64,000 bases of DNA from positions 24,986,001-25,050,000 of the forward strand of contig OY292278.1 of assembly GCA_958496175.1 (NCBI GenBank), in the 5' to 3' direction. This stretch comes from Sisyra terminalis. Taxonomy: Eukaryota; Arthropoda; Insecta; Neuroptera; Sisyridae. A program made the translations under genes and the position numbers. Shown here in pieces: positions 1-12,206 of the stretch (its first letter is position 1; each line of letters opens with the position of its first letter). Below the pieces are notes generated by a model, which was not told where the DNA came from, made no database searches, and saw nothing but the letters and a program-made list of their open reading frames with translations.

Positions 1-490
1 TACAGCACAGAAGAAATCCTATTGGCGATTCGCGAGATTCAAATTATGAATTAAGTGGTCCGTGAAATCAATAAGTTTGGCGACCATTGGTTTTGCATAT
101 TCTAAAATTAACTAGTCAACCAGCCCCAAAACAAATAGATCAACGAATCCCAGACGACATTTTTTTTTTCACGTTGTTTGACCTTAAGAAAAGTACTGAA
201 TCTGTATTAAAGCTATGGAATCCAAAGGTACTGTATCGAACTTACAAATGAATCAAATTTCCGGTAATATTTCATGAAATCGGAGGTATTAAAACAAAAA
301 AGTTATATGAAAAAGTTACATTCATGCATTATTTATCGAAATGAAAGCACAGCTTTCATTACCATGAGTATGAGTAACGTCGCGATCTGTATAATTAAGG
401 GGAGGCATCAAGACGAACTCCTGGTCTTAGTTACATTTTGTTACACTCGTATTTTAGATTAATTATTAAAAGTTAGTCCACCTATTCCTT

Positions 491-518
491 TAGCCAGCCA
501 GCCAGCCAGCCAGCCAGC
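491..518. repeat. (AGCC)n microsatellite
   Basis: About six to seven tandem copies of a 4-bp AGCC unit follow an AT-rich stretch. It is a simple sequence repeat with no gene nearby. Confidence 0.9.
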
Positions 519-1910
519 TTCGGTCTCGCTTACTGATGAATAATATTTATCATTATAAAAGTACAGTAAGATGTATATTCGCTAGATTAAAAAATTAATG
601 TACGACCCATATCCAATTTACGCATTTATATCAATTAATGCATTTTTGCAAAATGTACTTTTTCTTTAAACTGCATTTTCTCGAAGAATATGCGAGCGAC
701 ATTGTTTTTTCTTTCAAATCTCTGAAGCTATAAAATCACCACGTACTGGTGAAAATAAGTCGAAATTTTATAAAAAAGAATAAAAAGTAAGTATAAAAAA
801 CGTTATTTATATTAGTATAAAGTAATAAATGTTTCCAGAGCTAGAAACAAACTTTTTTATAATACAAGCTCTTAAAGTATTCGTCTTACAGTTGCACGTA
901 ATCGTTAGATTAATGAAGAAATACATTTCTTAAATAATTTAAATAGGTAATTAATGAACTTGACGACTACATGTTACAGATGTTACAGCTTTAGATTCTC
1001 CATAAAAACCTAGCAAAATTATTCAAGCTGAGTCAAATATGAGCTAATACCTATAAATCAACGCAGCCTTAAAAACATTTAACAAAATTTCTAAAGTATT
1101 TGTTTTTAAAAGTGAACAAAAAGTTCTACAACTACAAGTAAATGTCTTTTGAAATTTAACTTTGCTTAACAATTACAGTTTCATAAAGTATAATTTCCGT
1201 ATTTTCTTTTTAGAAACTTGCCTGCCATCTAGAGTAAAATGAATGAAAAGTTACTGATTCGATAAATTAAGTATTACACCTAACTTACCAACATTGAATC
1301 TTATTTGAACATTGAATTTAAACCATTTAAACTTTTTAAAGATTAAACTTTTAAATAAATTATTTAAGTCTTCATGGTTTTATGTAGTATAATAGGCATA
1401 ATAGGTACAATAATTAAGGATTTTGTCTAAGCTATATTTAATTTTTAGAGAATCTTTTGAAAATATTTGGCAAATCTATGTTATTGTGTGCCCGAATCTC
1501 TGGCCAAGTGGCATTCGATTTAAAACCGAATAAATTTTAAACTATTCTTTTTTCATTGTTTTATTTGTACGCAATAACTATTTGAACAATATTTTCTTAA
1601 TTAAGAACATACATTTTTAAGTCTTTAATTTTTTAAGCAAAGAGAATGCTTGTAAATGAATTACAAAATTAATTTTTCTCATTGCATCACAGAATTAATT
1701 TGTCTCTATAAACAATTAATCGTTTATAACAATTATTAGAATAGAATAGTAGTCCCTACCAGTGGGCGTCATGGTGCTCGCCGTTGGGTTACTATATGAT
1801 AAAAATTTTAGAGCTCTTAACTTTTTTTTATTACTATCAATTCGCAACAATAAATTTATTTTGATAAATAAATATTGCTCGTCATTCGGCTGACATTCTA
1901 GAAATCCTAG

Positions 1911-2040
1911 CCTTGTTAAAAAGAGGCATTTAAATTGTTCAAAACCCCATTAGTAGTCATTAGAAGTCATTTAAAGTTATTTTAAGATATTTTAAATGTA
2001 ATAATTTCAAAATGCCCCTAAATACTACTTTTTAACAGGG
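1911..2040. repeat. Short fold-back element (MITE-like)
   Basis: The left arm, beginning CCTTGTTAAAAAG with AGGCATTTAAA following, is matched in inverted orientation by the right arm ending CTACTTTTTAACAGGG. A further copy of the right arm, with the shared strings TTCAAAATGCC and TTTTTAACAGGG, lies near 60525-60567. That makes it a dispersed family rather than a local palindrome. No transposase is present. Confidence 0.6.
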
Positions 2041-2320
2041 TAGAAGAATTCTTGACCTCTGACTTTATCACTTGTCGCCAGCATTATTTTCAAATGAAGA
2101 TTTTCTTTGATCCTTCCTGTTAACTTTATATATCTCAAAATTTCCAAATAGCAATTTGAATGTTTCCTTATTTTTTCTATATCAAATGTTAAACTAAAAT
2201 ACGTAAAATCCTTAACATTCAATCAGGCGTCATTTCTTTAAAAAGAGTTACCTTCTACGAATTTTTAATTTCTAATGTAGTGATACAGTTCGTCAGAATT
2301 CTTTTGAAAATCGATAATAT

Positions 2321-2571
2321 ATTTGAGGCAATTAGTTTCAAAACCGGATCAATCCATTTCCAAAAATGTTAACAAAGACACAAAAAACGTTTTAGAGCCA
2401 TGCATTATGGTTTAATACCACAAATTTAAATGCAGTTTTATACTGGATTGAGTCGGTTTTGGTTTAAACGAGTGTGGTAGTAGATGTAATGCATTGAGAC
2501 CTCGTGAAAATGAAAAAAAAAAAATTTGCCAAAAATATGGATTGAGCCGGTTTTTAAACTAATCGCCTCAT
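2321..2571. repeat. Fold-back element with AACCGG-type arms
   Basis: The left arm (2321-2375, GAGGCAATTAGTTT followed by AAAACCGGATCAATCCAT) is repeated inverted at 2525-2571. A third partial arm, GGATTGAGTCGGTTTTGG, lies inside near 2444-2463. The arms are imperfect. No coding sequence lies between them, so this is probably a decayed non-autonomous DNA transposon. Confidence 0.55.
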
Positions 2572-2898
2572 TTAATCTTTACAAAAATTGTAATAATTAT
2601 TATTCAGAAGGTACACATTCATCAAAAATAAATTTATTAAGAGTATCTCGTCTTGAAAACGAAATTCAGCCGAGATGAAACTGAGTTGAGATCGAGACGA
2701 GACAAATCTGATACTTTTGTCTCTTTTAAATAAACAAGTAAAGTTTTAAAATATTAAGATTGCATTGAATTCCATCTTTCTATTCTCTTAATCCTGAAAC
2801 CAAACTAAATTCAAATAATTTCATATTAAATTCTAATTTTGAATATCAGTCTTATTAAGTCTCAAAGTCGAGATCGAGACGAGACGAGACAAATTTTT

Positions 2899-3128
2899 AA
2901 CTCAAGTGTACTTTAGCACACCCACAATCTGGCAACGTTGCATTTTCGACTTTGTTTTTAATTTAATTCGCGATATTGTTGTTAATTCAATTCTAATATG
3001 GTATAAGTCTCTCTTTTGTCGCTAAATTTTCATTATGGACCGATTTAATCGCGAATTATCATAAATTAAAAACAAAATCGAAAATGAAACATTGCCAGAT
3101 TGTGGGTGTGCTAAAGTACACATGAGTC
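2899..3128. mobile_element. MITE, family A, copy 1
   Basis: This 230-bp element has long terminal inverted repeats. Both ends carry GTGTACTTTAGCACACCC followed by ACAATCTGGCAA and a GCATTTTCGA-like block. The flanks AAATTTTT and AATTTTTT look like an 8-bp target duplication with one mismatch. The central segment matches the copy at 25784-26011 in inverted orientation. It has no coding capacity. An 8-bp duplication is typical of hAT elements, but the termini do not obviously fit the usual hAT ends, so the superfamily is left open. Confidence 0.85.
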
Positions 3129-3512
3129 AATTTTTTTTCTTTTTCATTTTCAAATCAACTCTGATTACTTGAAAGATTAATAATTCATTGTTGATGGATT
3201 TTAAATGTTAATTTAATTAATTTTTATTTGACTATGACCTTAAAATTATTAAAATATCTTTTACACGTATCAATAAATGAGTCGATGAATTAAAAGAAGA
3301 ATTATGCATGTTGAATCAGTATACCTAATATTTAATGCTAAAGAAGTTTTTTCTTTGTTATAAGAGTAGGTACCAATAACCAAAGCTGGTCGAATCGATA
3401 ATTTGAATTGTCACGTTAACATTGAACAGTTTAAGCTATTTATTTTCTTTATTTACAATATTTGCAGTTGTGAGACGAAATATTACATAAATACATCACT
3501 AAATTTTATTTC

Positions 3513-5512
3513 ATGATATTTGACTATGAAATCATGACAAAATTATCGTTAATTAGTTGCTTTTTATTATTTTCTCTTATTAGTCACAGTGTATTATGTT
3601 TCAAACCCGTTGTTTTACTTCATGGAGTGTTAACAGGACAAGAAAATATGCAACAAATTGCCAATAGGATTACAGAGGTTTTTAATGTGGTATAATTAAC
3701 AAAGATTAATCATTGTTAATTTTTTTTTTATTTTAGAAACATCCTGGTACTATTGTTTATAATATAGACAGATTTGCTGGTTGGTCTAGTCTGGAACCTA
3801 TGTGGCATCAAGTTCTTGAAATTGGAAATGATTTGATTAACATATCAAATAAACATCCTGAAGGAATACATTTCTTAGGTATATATTAACTATTTTTTTA
3901 AATATTTCAATAACTTAATAAGTTTTTTCTTAGGGTATTCGCAAGGAGGTCTTTTAGCTCGAGTGATTCTGGAATCTTTTCCCGAACACAACGTGCAAAA
4001 TTTCATTTCGCTTAGTTCTCCTCAAGCTGGTCAATACGGAAGTAGGTAAAACACAATATGAAACCCAGAAAAGAGCTTAAAACGAGTATCGATTTTCAGC
4101 TGCATTTTTACATTTATTTTTCCCAAATTTGGCGTGTAAAACGGCTTTTGAACTGTTTTACTCACGGCTTGGACAACGAACTTCTGTGGGTAATTACTGG
4201 AACGATCCGCACGAACAAAAATTATATCAAAAATATAGTGTATTTTTGCCTTATGTAAATAATGAGATTAAATCGAACAGGACCGAGTCGTTTAAGCGGG
4301 GTTTGCTCAAGTTGCAAAAATTTGTGCTAATTGGTGGACCAGATGATGAAGTTATAACCCCTTGGCAATCTAGGTATTAGAATAAATTTGCTTTAATAAA
4401 AGACATAACATTTGGTACAGGTATACATGAGACCGTATAATCTGGAAACTTCTCATTCTCTACTCTTTTTTTTATTCAATTCATAAAAAATCGATTAATT
4501 CATATAGGTCGATTTTACTTTAGGCGCAACCGATCTAAAGTATATCTGTGCTAAAAAAGTTATGATTTTTAGTAGTATAATTGAAATAATAACTATGTAC
4601 GCTACCTAAGTATGCCATTACGATTTGCGGTTGCAATAAGTACATTTTGTGATGTTTTATTTTATTTATTGTAGCAATTTTATAAATTTACACATTTGTT
4701 ACCACAGCTCATTGTTTTGCTTTTGATGCAAAAACTCATACATTATCGGAACTGTGTTTTAAAGTGGCGCCGCCACAAGTATGTCTAGAATACCAACTAA
4801 TCCAACTGTACTTTTGTGCTAACGGTTAAAATTAGTACTCTAAACACATTCCTGGCGGCGCCACATCTTAGCACATTTACGACCATGCATTGCAGAATTG
4901 GAAAAGCGTTTTATATATTACCTTTCACTAGATTTTCTTATTATTTAACGTCATATGCACGGTCTATCCAAACATACAGATCATTGATTTCAACTTAGAT
5001 TGTCATAGGAAGAAATGATAGAAGAATACAAAATATACAAGACCCTATTGCCTAGGTTACCATTTTTTTTCATAATAATTAACTTATCAACTTTCTCTGG
5101 TATTCATACGTTCAATACAAATCTAAGAACTCAATATTTTTTACATAAAAGTATGAGAGATTTAATTTAAATTTACTTAAAACCATTTATATACTTTCAA
5201 AACATATAGAAATAAATCGATCAACACTGTTTTTTTTAGCTACCCGCTTTTTTTCTTTTCTTGTCTAAAATTTTAAGTTTATTTAAATATTGTTTTTTTA
5301 TTTTTTATTTCAGTCATTTTGGATATTTTGACGCTAATGAAACCATCATTGAATTACGTAACAGTGCTCTTTATATGGAAGACAAATTAGGACTTAAAAC
5401 ATTGGATGAAAATGAAAAATTGGTGCTTTACGAAATACCTGGAGTTAGCCATTTTGGTTGGCATATTAACATGACAATAATAGATAAATATGTACTGCCT
5501 TATTTGAATTGA
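3513..5512 (+). CDS. PPT2: Lysosomal thioesterase PPT2-like (five exons)
   Basis: Palmitoyl-protein thioesterase 2 family: a soluble lysosomal alpha/beta hydrolase that cleaves fatty-acyl thioesters. Exons read as 3513-3689, 3737-3878, 3934-4041, 4100-4373 and 5314-5512. All four introns have GT..AG ends, and joined they encode 299 residues, close to the family length. The N-terminus is a hydrophobic signal peptide of about residues 10-29; a second ATG at 3534 would give 292 residues and a more typical signal start. The catalytic triad is visible as Ser109 in GYSQGG, Asp224 or Asp225 in [13 protein letters not shown], and probably His280 in GVSHFGWH. The family blocks [11 protein letters not shown] and [10 protein letters not shown] are intact. 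Sequons at N94, N202, N242 and N286 fit a glycosylated lysosomal protein. Three introns are under 60 bp; the fourth is 940 bp. PPT2 is favoured over PPT1 by the [19 protein letters not shown] and GNYWNDPH blocks. Family assignment is firm. Confidence 0.95.
4374..5313. other. Long fourth intron of PPT2
   Basis: This 940-bp AT-rich intron separates the exon ending at the Asp/TPWQS block from the last exon. It carries an 11-bp inverted repeat, TGGCGCCGCCA near 4764-4774 and its complement near 4852-4862, which is conspicuous in AT-rich surroundings. I see no exon or RNA gene in it. Confidence 0.7.
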
Positions 5513-5584
5513 TATTGACAAATGAAATATTAACTCATTTCACCTAATAATGCTCTCTAAGTATGTGATATTAAAGTGTATTAG

Positions 5585-5629
5585 AATAAAATTGAATGTA
5601 ATAAATTAATGAAAGAAAAAAGCAATAAA
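5585..5629 (+). terminator. PPT2 polyadenylation signals
   Basis: Three AATAAA hexamers lie at 5585-5590, 5600-5605 and 5624-5629, 70-120 bases after the PPT2 stop codon, and are followed by a T-rich run. This is the expected layout for cleavage and polyadenylation. Which one is used cannot be told from sequence. Confidence 0.7.
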
Positions 5630-5639
5630 TTCTCTTTGT

Positions 5640-8600
5640 TTTAAAATGTCTGTTTATTTTTTTTTTATTAACTAGGAGAAAACGTTCTGCTCGCTTCTCT
5701 TACAAAGCTACACTTATATCATTTTAGAAGATTCTGCTTTTAATTTTTTTTACGTATTAACTCATTAATCATTTGAATTCCTCAGATACCTCAAAATCAC
5801 CATAAAAACAACTAGCGCTAATAGTAATCACATTAATCTTAGCCTTGGTTAAAAATAAGCGATTTTTTCTTTGCATTAATAAAATAGCAGAGACAGCCAT
5901 AGACACACATCGTTCATTGTCATACATATCTAAAGCAAAATGTTTTATTGTCGGAAGCATTGGGAAACTACTGCAATGGTTCAAACTTTGATTTGAAAGT
6001 ATAGAAATAGCCAGTAGATAAAATTATAGTACCTTACTTTAGAAACTATTAAAAACAGGAAAGAAAAATAAATCAACATTGTCTTTTATCAATATGATAT
6101 TTTTGTGATTTAATCATATTTTATTGTTTTCATTTATATTTTTTCAATATTATTTTGTTCTTTTATTTTCTTCATTAATTTTTTTAAATTACATGTGAAG
6201 TATTCTAGAAATAAAGTAAATACAAATATAATTCGAAGTATTCAAAATTGTAAGCAAGTAATTACTAGTTTTTGCGCCATCTATTTACTTGATGTGGAAC
6301 TTAAGTTTTTACAGAAGAACAAATTACCCAAATTACCTTCGAAACTATTTAAACTATTAATTTCCAAGTTAAAGTGTTATATTTTCAGAAAAATTGATAT
6401 AGCCTGTTGTTATTGTTCGTTTACTATACGATTAAAATATTTTTAAATGTTTAGGAACGAAATAAAGCCATCTAGGAATTCGCATAGTTTATATTTTGTA
6501 TCATAGAGGTCACCACTTTTATCCTTTCAAAATTATGTTAGGCAAATACGGCCAACTATAAAATTTATATCATACTAATCTAACATCGAAATTTTAAATG
6601 TTAATTTACCATACAATAGTTCAATAAATCTTTTTGTTTTATTTTTCTTGTCTAAATTTTTCAACCTACCCTTAAAAAGCTCTCTTTCTACCTATAATGG
6701 CAGTGTTTCATCTAAAATTTTAATTATTGATGTAAAACTGCCGGAAAATTTTCACCCTTAGGGAGGAATAATAATTACTTTTTAATTAGAGACAACAAAA
6801 GAAAGGTATAATTTTTTGCTTCCATTAAATAAATTCAATGAAAAAATCTTTTGGTAAATTAAATTTTTGAACAATTAACAAAATTCAATTGAGTTTTAAA
6901 TCAAAACATTTTTTTCTATAGCATTTATTTTTACCAGTAAAAAGAAGAAGTCAATGAATATTTTAGAGTTTTTAAAATAGAAAGTGCATTAAGGCGTTGG
7001 AGTCAAACTCACATATCGATAAATGAAGGCAAGCAAGTGATGGGGAGCTATCTGGAAACAAGCGTGTGCATGGAATGAAAGAGAAAGTGTCAACGACCTC
7101 AGATATGGGTCGTATATGAAGGGTAGGTCACCCCAATATTCGCTTCACTCTGTTCCCTTAACAACGAATGAAATTTCCCTTTACTAAACCTCCTGATGTG
7201 TTGGCCGGGATAGCAATTTGTACACACTGATTTTTTTCTTCTAGAAACATCTCAACTAAAATTCTAATAATTCAACATAAGCATACTATATTTTTATAAT
7301 ATTTACTTAATAAAAATAATAAAAAATACATAAAAATAAGTTTTCTATAAAAAAACTACTTCCTTAAAAAATGGGATTCCAGCGAAAAAGCACTGGTGAT
7401 TAAAAATCACTGTATTTACTCATTGTTATATTATGTTAGGATATTTAGTATCCATTTCATTTTTGGAATGAACTGAATCTTTATTATTTAGAATCTATGA
7501 GCTTTTAATTGAAAACTAAATAAAAATTATAGAATTCAAATCAATAAGTTGAAAATCTTTCAACATGGAATTTTTCCGTTGTTCTAAAAAAATGTTTAAA
7601 TTAGAAAAATTCGAAACAATAAAGCATTTTTGGGTAAAAGCTCTACGGCGAAAAAAACACACTTTTTATGTGATTACAAATCTTTCAAATTTATTATTGT
7701 TAATTACTGTAATTTTTACAATAATATTTATACTATTAGTTTTTATTGTTATTTATGTACATACAAAGATATCGATTTGCATTATAGATAATGTACGGTA
7801 GTTGTGTTTACGTAGATGAAGTTTTAATATGAAGCGAAATGATTTTGGTTCCCTCCTCATAATGGGCAATTTTTTTCGATTTGGTTTAACTTTCATATTA
7901 CAGTCGGAAAAGTTCTCCGACTTGGGTTAGTTTCCACTTATAGTCGGAAAATTTCTCCGATCCAGTGTGATTCCTCCCTGACATTAAGTTTCACTTTCTT
8001 TAGTTTTGACATCGTTATTTACACAAAAGTAGTAAAAGGATTAGAGATATAGGTGGTTATGTATGTAGTATGAAAGGTGTGATTTTTACATATTTATATA
8101 ATTATTAAACATCACGTTATTTTCATTGCAGAATTAGTATTGTTCATTTATTTGATACCTTTCAATTTGATTTCCGTTTGGCACCTGTGTTTTCCCTTCT
8201 GCAGTGGTTTTAATAATGATTTGCATAAATATCAATGAATTGAACCCTGAGAAAACAAGAAAAAATGAATCAGAAGAGCTTTGAAATGTGGTAGTGGAGA
8301 AAATTATATAGACAAATCGATGGAGCATCATTGATAAAGTGAGAAAAATAGAAACTAACTGAATAAAAAAGGATTTTTTATTTAGGAATTAGATATCATA
8401 TATAAGATATATTGGATGTAAAGGCAAAAAAACCAATGTTGAACACTGAAAAATTTGATGGATATTCTATAATCTTACAAATTATGTAATTAAGTTAATA
8501 ATTATTCATTAATAAAAATTATAATGAATATTTTAACATTAATGCTCTTTAATACTGAATTAATTTATTCTTAATTTATTCTAATTGAATAAATTGATGA

Positions 8601-8911
8601 AATGTAAATTTTACTGAATGTTACAGAAAATTTTCTTGTTAATTTTACCAAAATTTAAAAAAATAAAAATTCAATTTTTGATTGAGTTTTTGGCTTAAAA
8701 CTATACCAAATAAAAAACTAGCGGAGACTATAGTTAATAGTTTTGAACAAAATTTAAAGCAAATTGTGGTTCATATTTTATAACAGTTTTTCCAATTACT
8801 GGCAAGCAAATTTGGCTAGTCGATATTAAAATTAAGACTTCAACTTTTATACTATGATTATTAGAAACTTTAATTTTAATACTATTATACTATTATACTA
8901 TAAACAGTACC
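5640..8911. other. Gene-free region after PPT2
   Basis: No supported gene. A more complex, less AT-rich patch at about 6990-7230 could be regulatory. Two similar 19-bp hairpins (7903-7921 and 7943-7961) lie 40 bp apart. The open frame at 7565-7801 is hydrophobic, AT-driven and without any recognisable domain. Confidence 0.5.
7903..7961. repeat. Tandem pair of GTCGGA hairpins
   Basis: GTCGGA-AAAGTTC-TCCGAC at 7903-7921 is followed 40 bp later by GTCGGA-AAATTTC-TCCGAT at 7943-7961. The last pair changes from G-C to G-T but can still pair. The origin is unknown; it may be part of a decayed repeat. Confidence 0.5.
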
Positions 8912-9090
8912 CTTGGAGGCCTAGAGGTTAAAGTGGCCGCTCTATAACTAGTAGATATTGGATTCGGCTCTCGTATCATGCAAATTTTCGATATTACTCG
9001 TTTTACGGATTTTTATTAACTCTACAGCCGTTAAAAATCTTGGATCTTGGTAGTTTTAAAGCAACGGTTAATGATAATAAAAAAAATAAT
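8912..9090 (+). mobile_element. tRNA-derived SINE, near full length
   Basis: The head resembles a Leu/Ser-type tRNA: GGCCTAGAGGTTAAAGTGGC looks like a box A region, and GGATTCGGCTCTC looks like a degenerate box B. The tail contains TTTTTATTAACTC and AAAGCAACGGTTAATGATAA, ending A-rich. The same head-tail order recurs, on the opposite strand, at 55405-55565, 59802-59968 and 62681-62829. It should be a pol III-transcribed retroposon moved by a LINE; it encodes no protein. Confidence 0.8.
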
Positions 9091-9164
9091 TTGAATTAGA
9101 GAAAATTGAGGAAAATCAAAGAAAAAATAAAGTCGATGTTGCAAAAGCTTACAAACCATTAGAG

Positions 9165-10110
9165 CTGTCAAAGATACTTTTGGGAAGTATCTAAATACTA
9201 AATAAATTACTTTATTTAAAAATATCCGTTGTTACTTTTGGTATGTTTTTAATTTTAAAAAAAGAAACATAAATTCTTATCTTAAGTTACTTTTTAAGAT
9301 ACCTTAAAATATATTATTTTAGTTACTTTGTATACTATCCATGTTGTTTAAGTCCTTGTCTTTTTAAATATAATAATTAAATTGTGGGCAATAAGGACGA
9401 AGCTTCTTATGGAATCTTATTTATTTTTTCGTCAACATTTCGTCAGCTATTCCTGACTTCTTCAAGGCTTAAAATTTAAAAATGACTCCACAAATTTCAT
9501 AAAATTAAGCTGTAAAATGACCCAACTGGTAGAACAACAGACCAAGAATACAATTTGGAATTGATAAATAAAAAATTGTTTAACAAACATTATTGAAAAA
9601 ACACAAACACGCATGTTATAATAATAATAATCAATTGACTCTTAAATTTTGGGCCCTGAAGAAGTCAGGAATAAACTGACGAAACGTTGGCGAAAAATTT
9701 TTTAAGATTCCACAAGAAACTTCGTCCTTATTACCCACAATTTAATTATTATATTTGTATACTTTGTATTTTCTTAGTTTCGTAATGTATTAAATAAGTT
9801 AGTTAGATAATATATTAGTTATATATCAGAAGAAGGAAAAGGAAAATTTGTATGTTTAATCCCTTGTAAACACAACACACTTTCAAAACAATAGAAGATT
9901 AATATATGAGATATAATTGAAACATAGAATGTAACAAAATATAATTTTGTTTCTAATCTCTGAATATCTCGGTATCAAAAATACTTTTTTAAGTTACAAA
10001 ATACAGTTCCTTTTAGAAAGTATCTAAAATACTAGTTATTTTTCACCAAAAAATTAAAAGAACTAAAATACAGAGCTAAGTTACTTTAAAGTAACTCGGT
10101 AACTTTTTTC
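9165..10110. repeat. Repeat rich in GTATCTAAAATACT and GTTACTTT blocks, interrupted by a fold-back
   Basis: Blocks near 9165-9345 (GAAGTATCTAAATACTAAAT, GTTACTTT) have inverted partners near 9990-10110 (GAAAGTATCTAAAATACTAG, AGTTACTTTAAAGTAACT). The fold-back at 9366-9757 lies between them, so one decayed element may have been split by another. The boundaries are approximate. Confidence 0.4.
9366..9757. mobile_element. Fold-back element with hammerhead-like arms
   Basis: Arms of about 105 bp (9366-9470 and 9652-9757) are inverted copies. Both carry TATAATAATTAAATTGTGGG, AGGACGAAG and a core reading CTGAAGA-A-GTCAG-loop-CTGAC-GAAAC (TTGAAGA in the left copy). About 180 bp of unrelated AT-rich sequence separates them. 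No coding sequence is visible. The core resembles a hammerhead ribozyme with one extra A. Confidence 0.75.
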
Positions 10111-12023
10111 TGATTGTTCTGATATCATTAAAATCAGTGCAAGTTAAATCGAAGTAATATAATTAAATTGTAAGTTTTAATAAAATAATCCTACATTAGG
10201 GAATATAAACCAAATCATTAGTTGCTTTACACTTAATGGATGAAAATAACAGTACGCGTTTTTCTTCGATGTTAAACATCTTTATCAAATTCCAATATAA
10301 ATTGATAGTATTTTTATTTTTTTGTCGAAAAAAAAATCCGAACTCCAGTAGCTGTATCACTCCGAGCTGTTCGGTTTTTTGTTCGTTTTGTTTTTATTTT
10401 GGAATTTTTCAAATTATATATTTTCATCCCTTATCGACGACATTATCGAACCGCCCGATAAGGCATTAGCGACAAATAAATTTTTATGCGTTGTATTAAC
10501 GCTACATGTGCGTCAAGTTTGAATGCGTGAGTGCAGATACATTGGAACCAACCCCTCGCTATATTTGTAATCTTGACAGAGGGTTGCACATTTCCATCTC
10601 GTTTTATTTCCCCTAAAGAAGCAGCGCAAGAAAACACATAATTGCGTAGATGCGTTTAAGGGTCGCTCCTCACCAAGCACAGTTTCTCGATAAAAGACAC
10701 GACCGAAAACTATTATATTCAATGAAATATCCCTCGCGAGGTCAACGAACTTTCCTCCGCTGTGTACAAATCAACGTAAACAAAACAAAAACCCAAGCCA
10801 ATGCAACCGAAAGTACAGTGGGAAAATGGAAGATACTTGCTCTTCGTGGAATACTATAATATTTTATTTGTTTTGGAAAATTTTTCGGTTTGATGAAAAT
10901 TTAATGAATCTGGTTTTGACAGGAAGAAATTTTCACTGAAAATATGGTTTATTGAGCATTTCCCGGTGTGGCATCGAATGGAGTAATACACGTGTACGAG
11001 GCCAAGGAACTTGGCTGGTTTTCCTAGCACACGTGTCAACCAATTGCGCTTGGTCTCGTTTGTTATGCCGCATCTTATGCAACGCCGAAACTGAAAATAT
11101 TTGATACGATGGTCAAACACACACTTAGTTTATTGTGGAGGCTCATCGACTCTTTCAACGAGTGACAAGTCCAAAAAAAAGGTTCAATGCACTCAGTTCC
11201 AAGTCCGATCATAAACTTATTAATCTAATATGTATATCGTTGCTTCTACACATTTACATTTATATTATTCAAAGACAAACAACTCAAACTACACTTATCA
11301 AAAATGATTATTTTTCAACAAAAAGCCGAAAGAAATTAAAATTATTTATTAAGGAAGTCAAAGAAAATGCATAGATCATGCAATTGTTATCAGAAAATAA
11401 ACTAGTAGAAAAAGTCAATATTTACAGGTCATAACAGTTTTATATATCCTAAGATTGGGCCATTCACATAAAATGAAGTATACCTAACATTTTCAAATAC
11501 AAAATTTCAAGCAAGTCCTAAAGTCAATACGGAAAAACTAAGCATTTTAGAATTCAAAATAACATTCATGGTTTATAAACAAATAATTAAAATGATAGGA
11601 ATGTGAACAATTATTCAAACGCATATTATTGATTCTGCAACGTTTCAACCATTTTATTTGTCCTTCATCAGGCGTCTACAACATACATTAAATATATAAA
11701 ACAATTTTTTTTCTTTAAAAACTAATTAAGAACGGTCAATGTAAAAGTTCATAAAGTTAAACAATTTAAGTATACGTCAATTTATACGTGTAATAATATA
11801 AAATCAACTGATTTTTTTGGTAAAGTCAAACGTCAAAGCACACTAAAACAAATAAATCAACAATGGGAAATAAACATTACAATGAAAACTATAGCTACAT
11901 TATGTCAAGAAATAAAAATTTTTTTTGTACATTGATAAAATATCATTATACTTTGAATAATTGTTTTATTCAATAATTGAATAATTGTACACATTCCTGT
12001 TATTTTAATTAATTGACTTAGTA
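9758..12023. other. Gene-free region with a moderately GC-rich patch
   Basis: No supported gene. The interval 10440-11130 is less AT-rich than its surroundings, with open frames on both strands but no domain. Two CACGTG E-boxes lie there, at 10989-10994 and 11030-11035. At 11636-11676 (minus strand) there is an isolated hammerhead-like core, CTGATGA-A-stem-GAAACGTTGC. Confidence 0.45.
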
Positions 12024-12206
12024 CCATGGGCGCCCACAGAAAATTTTCTGGGGGAGGAGGCAAAATATTTTTGGTAATGCTTTAATGTAGTTTTAATTTA
12101 CTGTAGCGTAGACCAATAGTAATTTAAAATAAAAGTAACATAACTTGACTATTTGCATCAAGCCAGGGGGGAGTGTCCCACCTTGCCTCCTCCTGTGGGT
12201 GCTAAT
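12024..12206. repeat. Fold-back element with GGCGCCCACAG ends
   Basis: The left end CCATGGGCGCCCACAG with GAGGAGGCAA following is matched inverted by TTGCCTCCTCCTGTGGGTGC at the right end. The left arm has an extra run that breaks the match. A GC-rich island of this shape in AT-rich DNA is typical of a small non-autonomous transposon. Confidence 0.6.

Larger units (their letters stand above)
1..3512. other. Gene-free region upstream of PPT2
   Basis: I see no coding region here. Short open frames are AT-rich and show no family motif. The stretch holds an (AGCC)n microsatellite near 491-518, two small fold-back elements (1911-2040 and 2321-2571), GAGAC-rich direct repeats near 2688-2705 and 2869-2892, and one MITE (2899-3128). 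The PPT2 promoter must lie in the last few hundred bases, but no TATA box or initiator stands out. Confidence 0.6.

Noticed and set aside
7565..7801. 78-codon frame with a hydrophobic segment resembling a membrane protein
   Set aside because: In AT-rich DNA, runs of Phe, Ile and Leu arise by chance; there is no homology signal.
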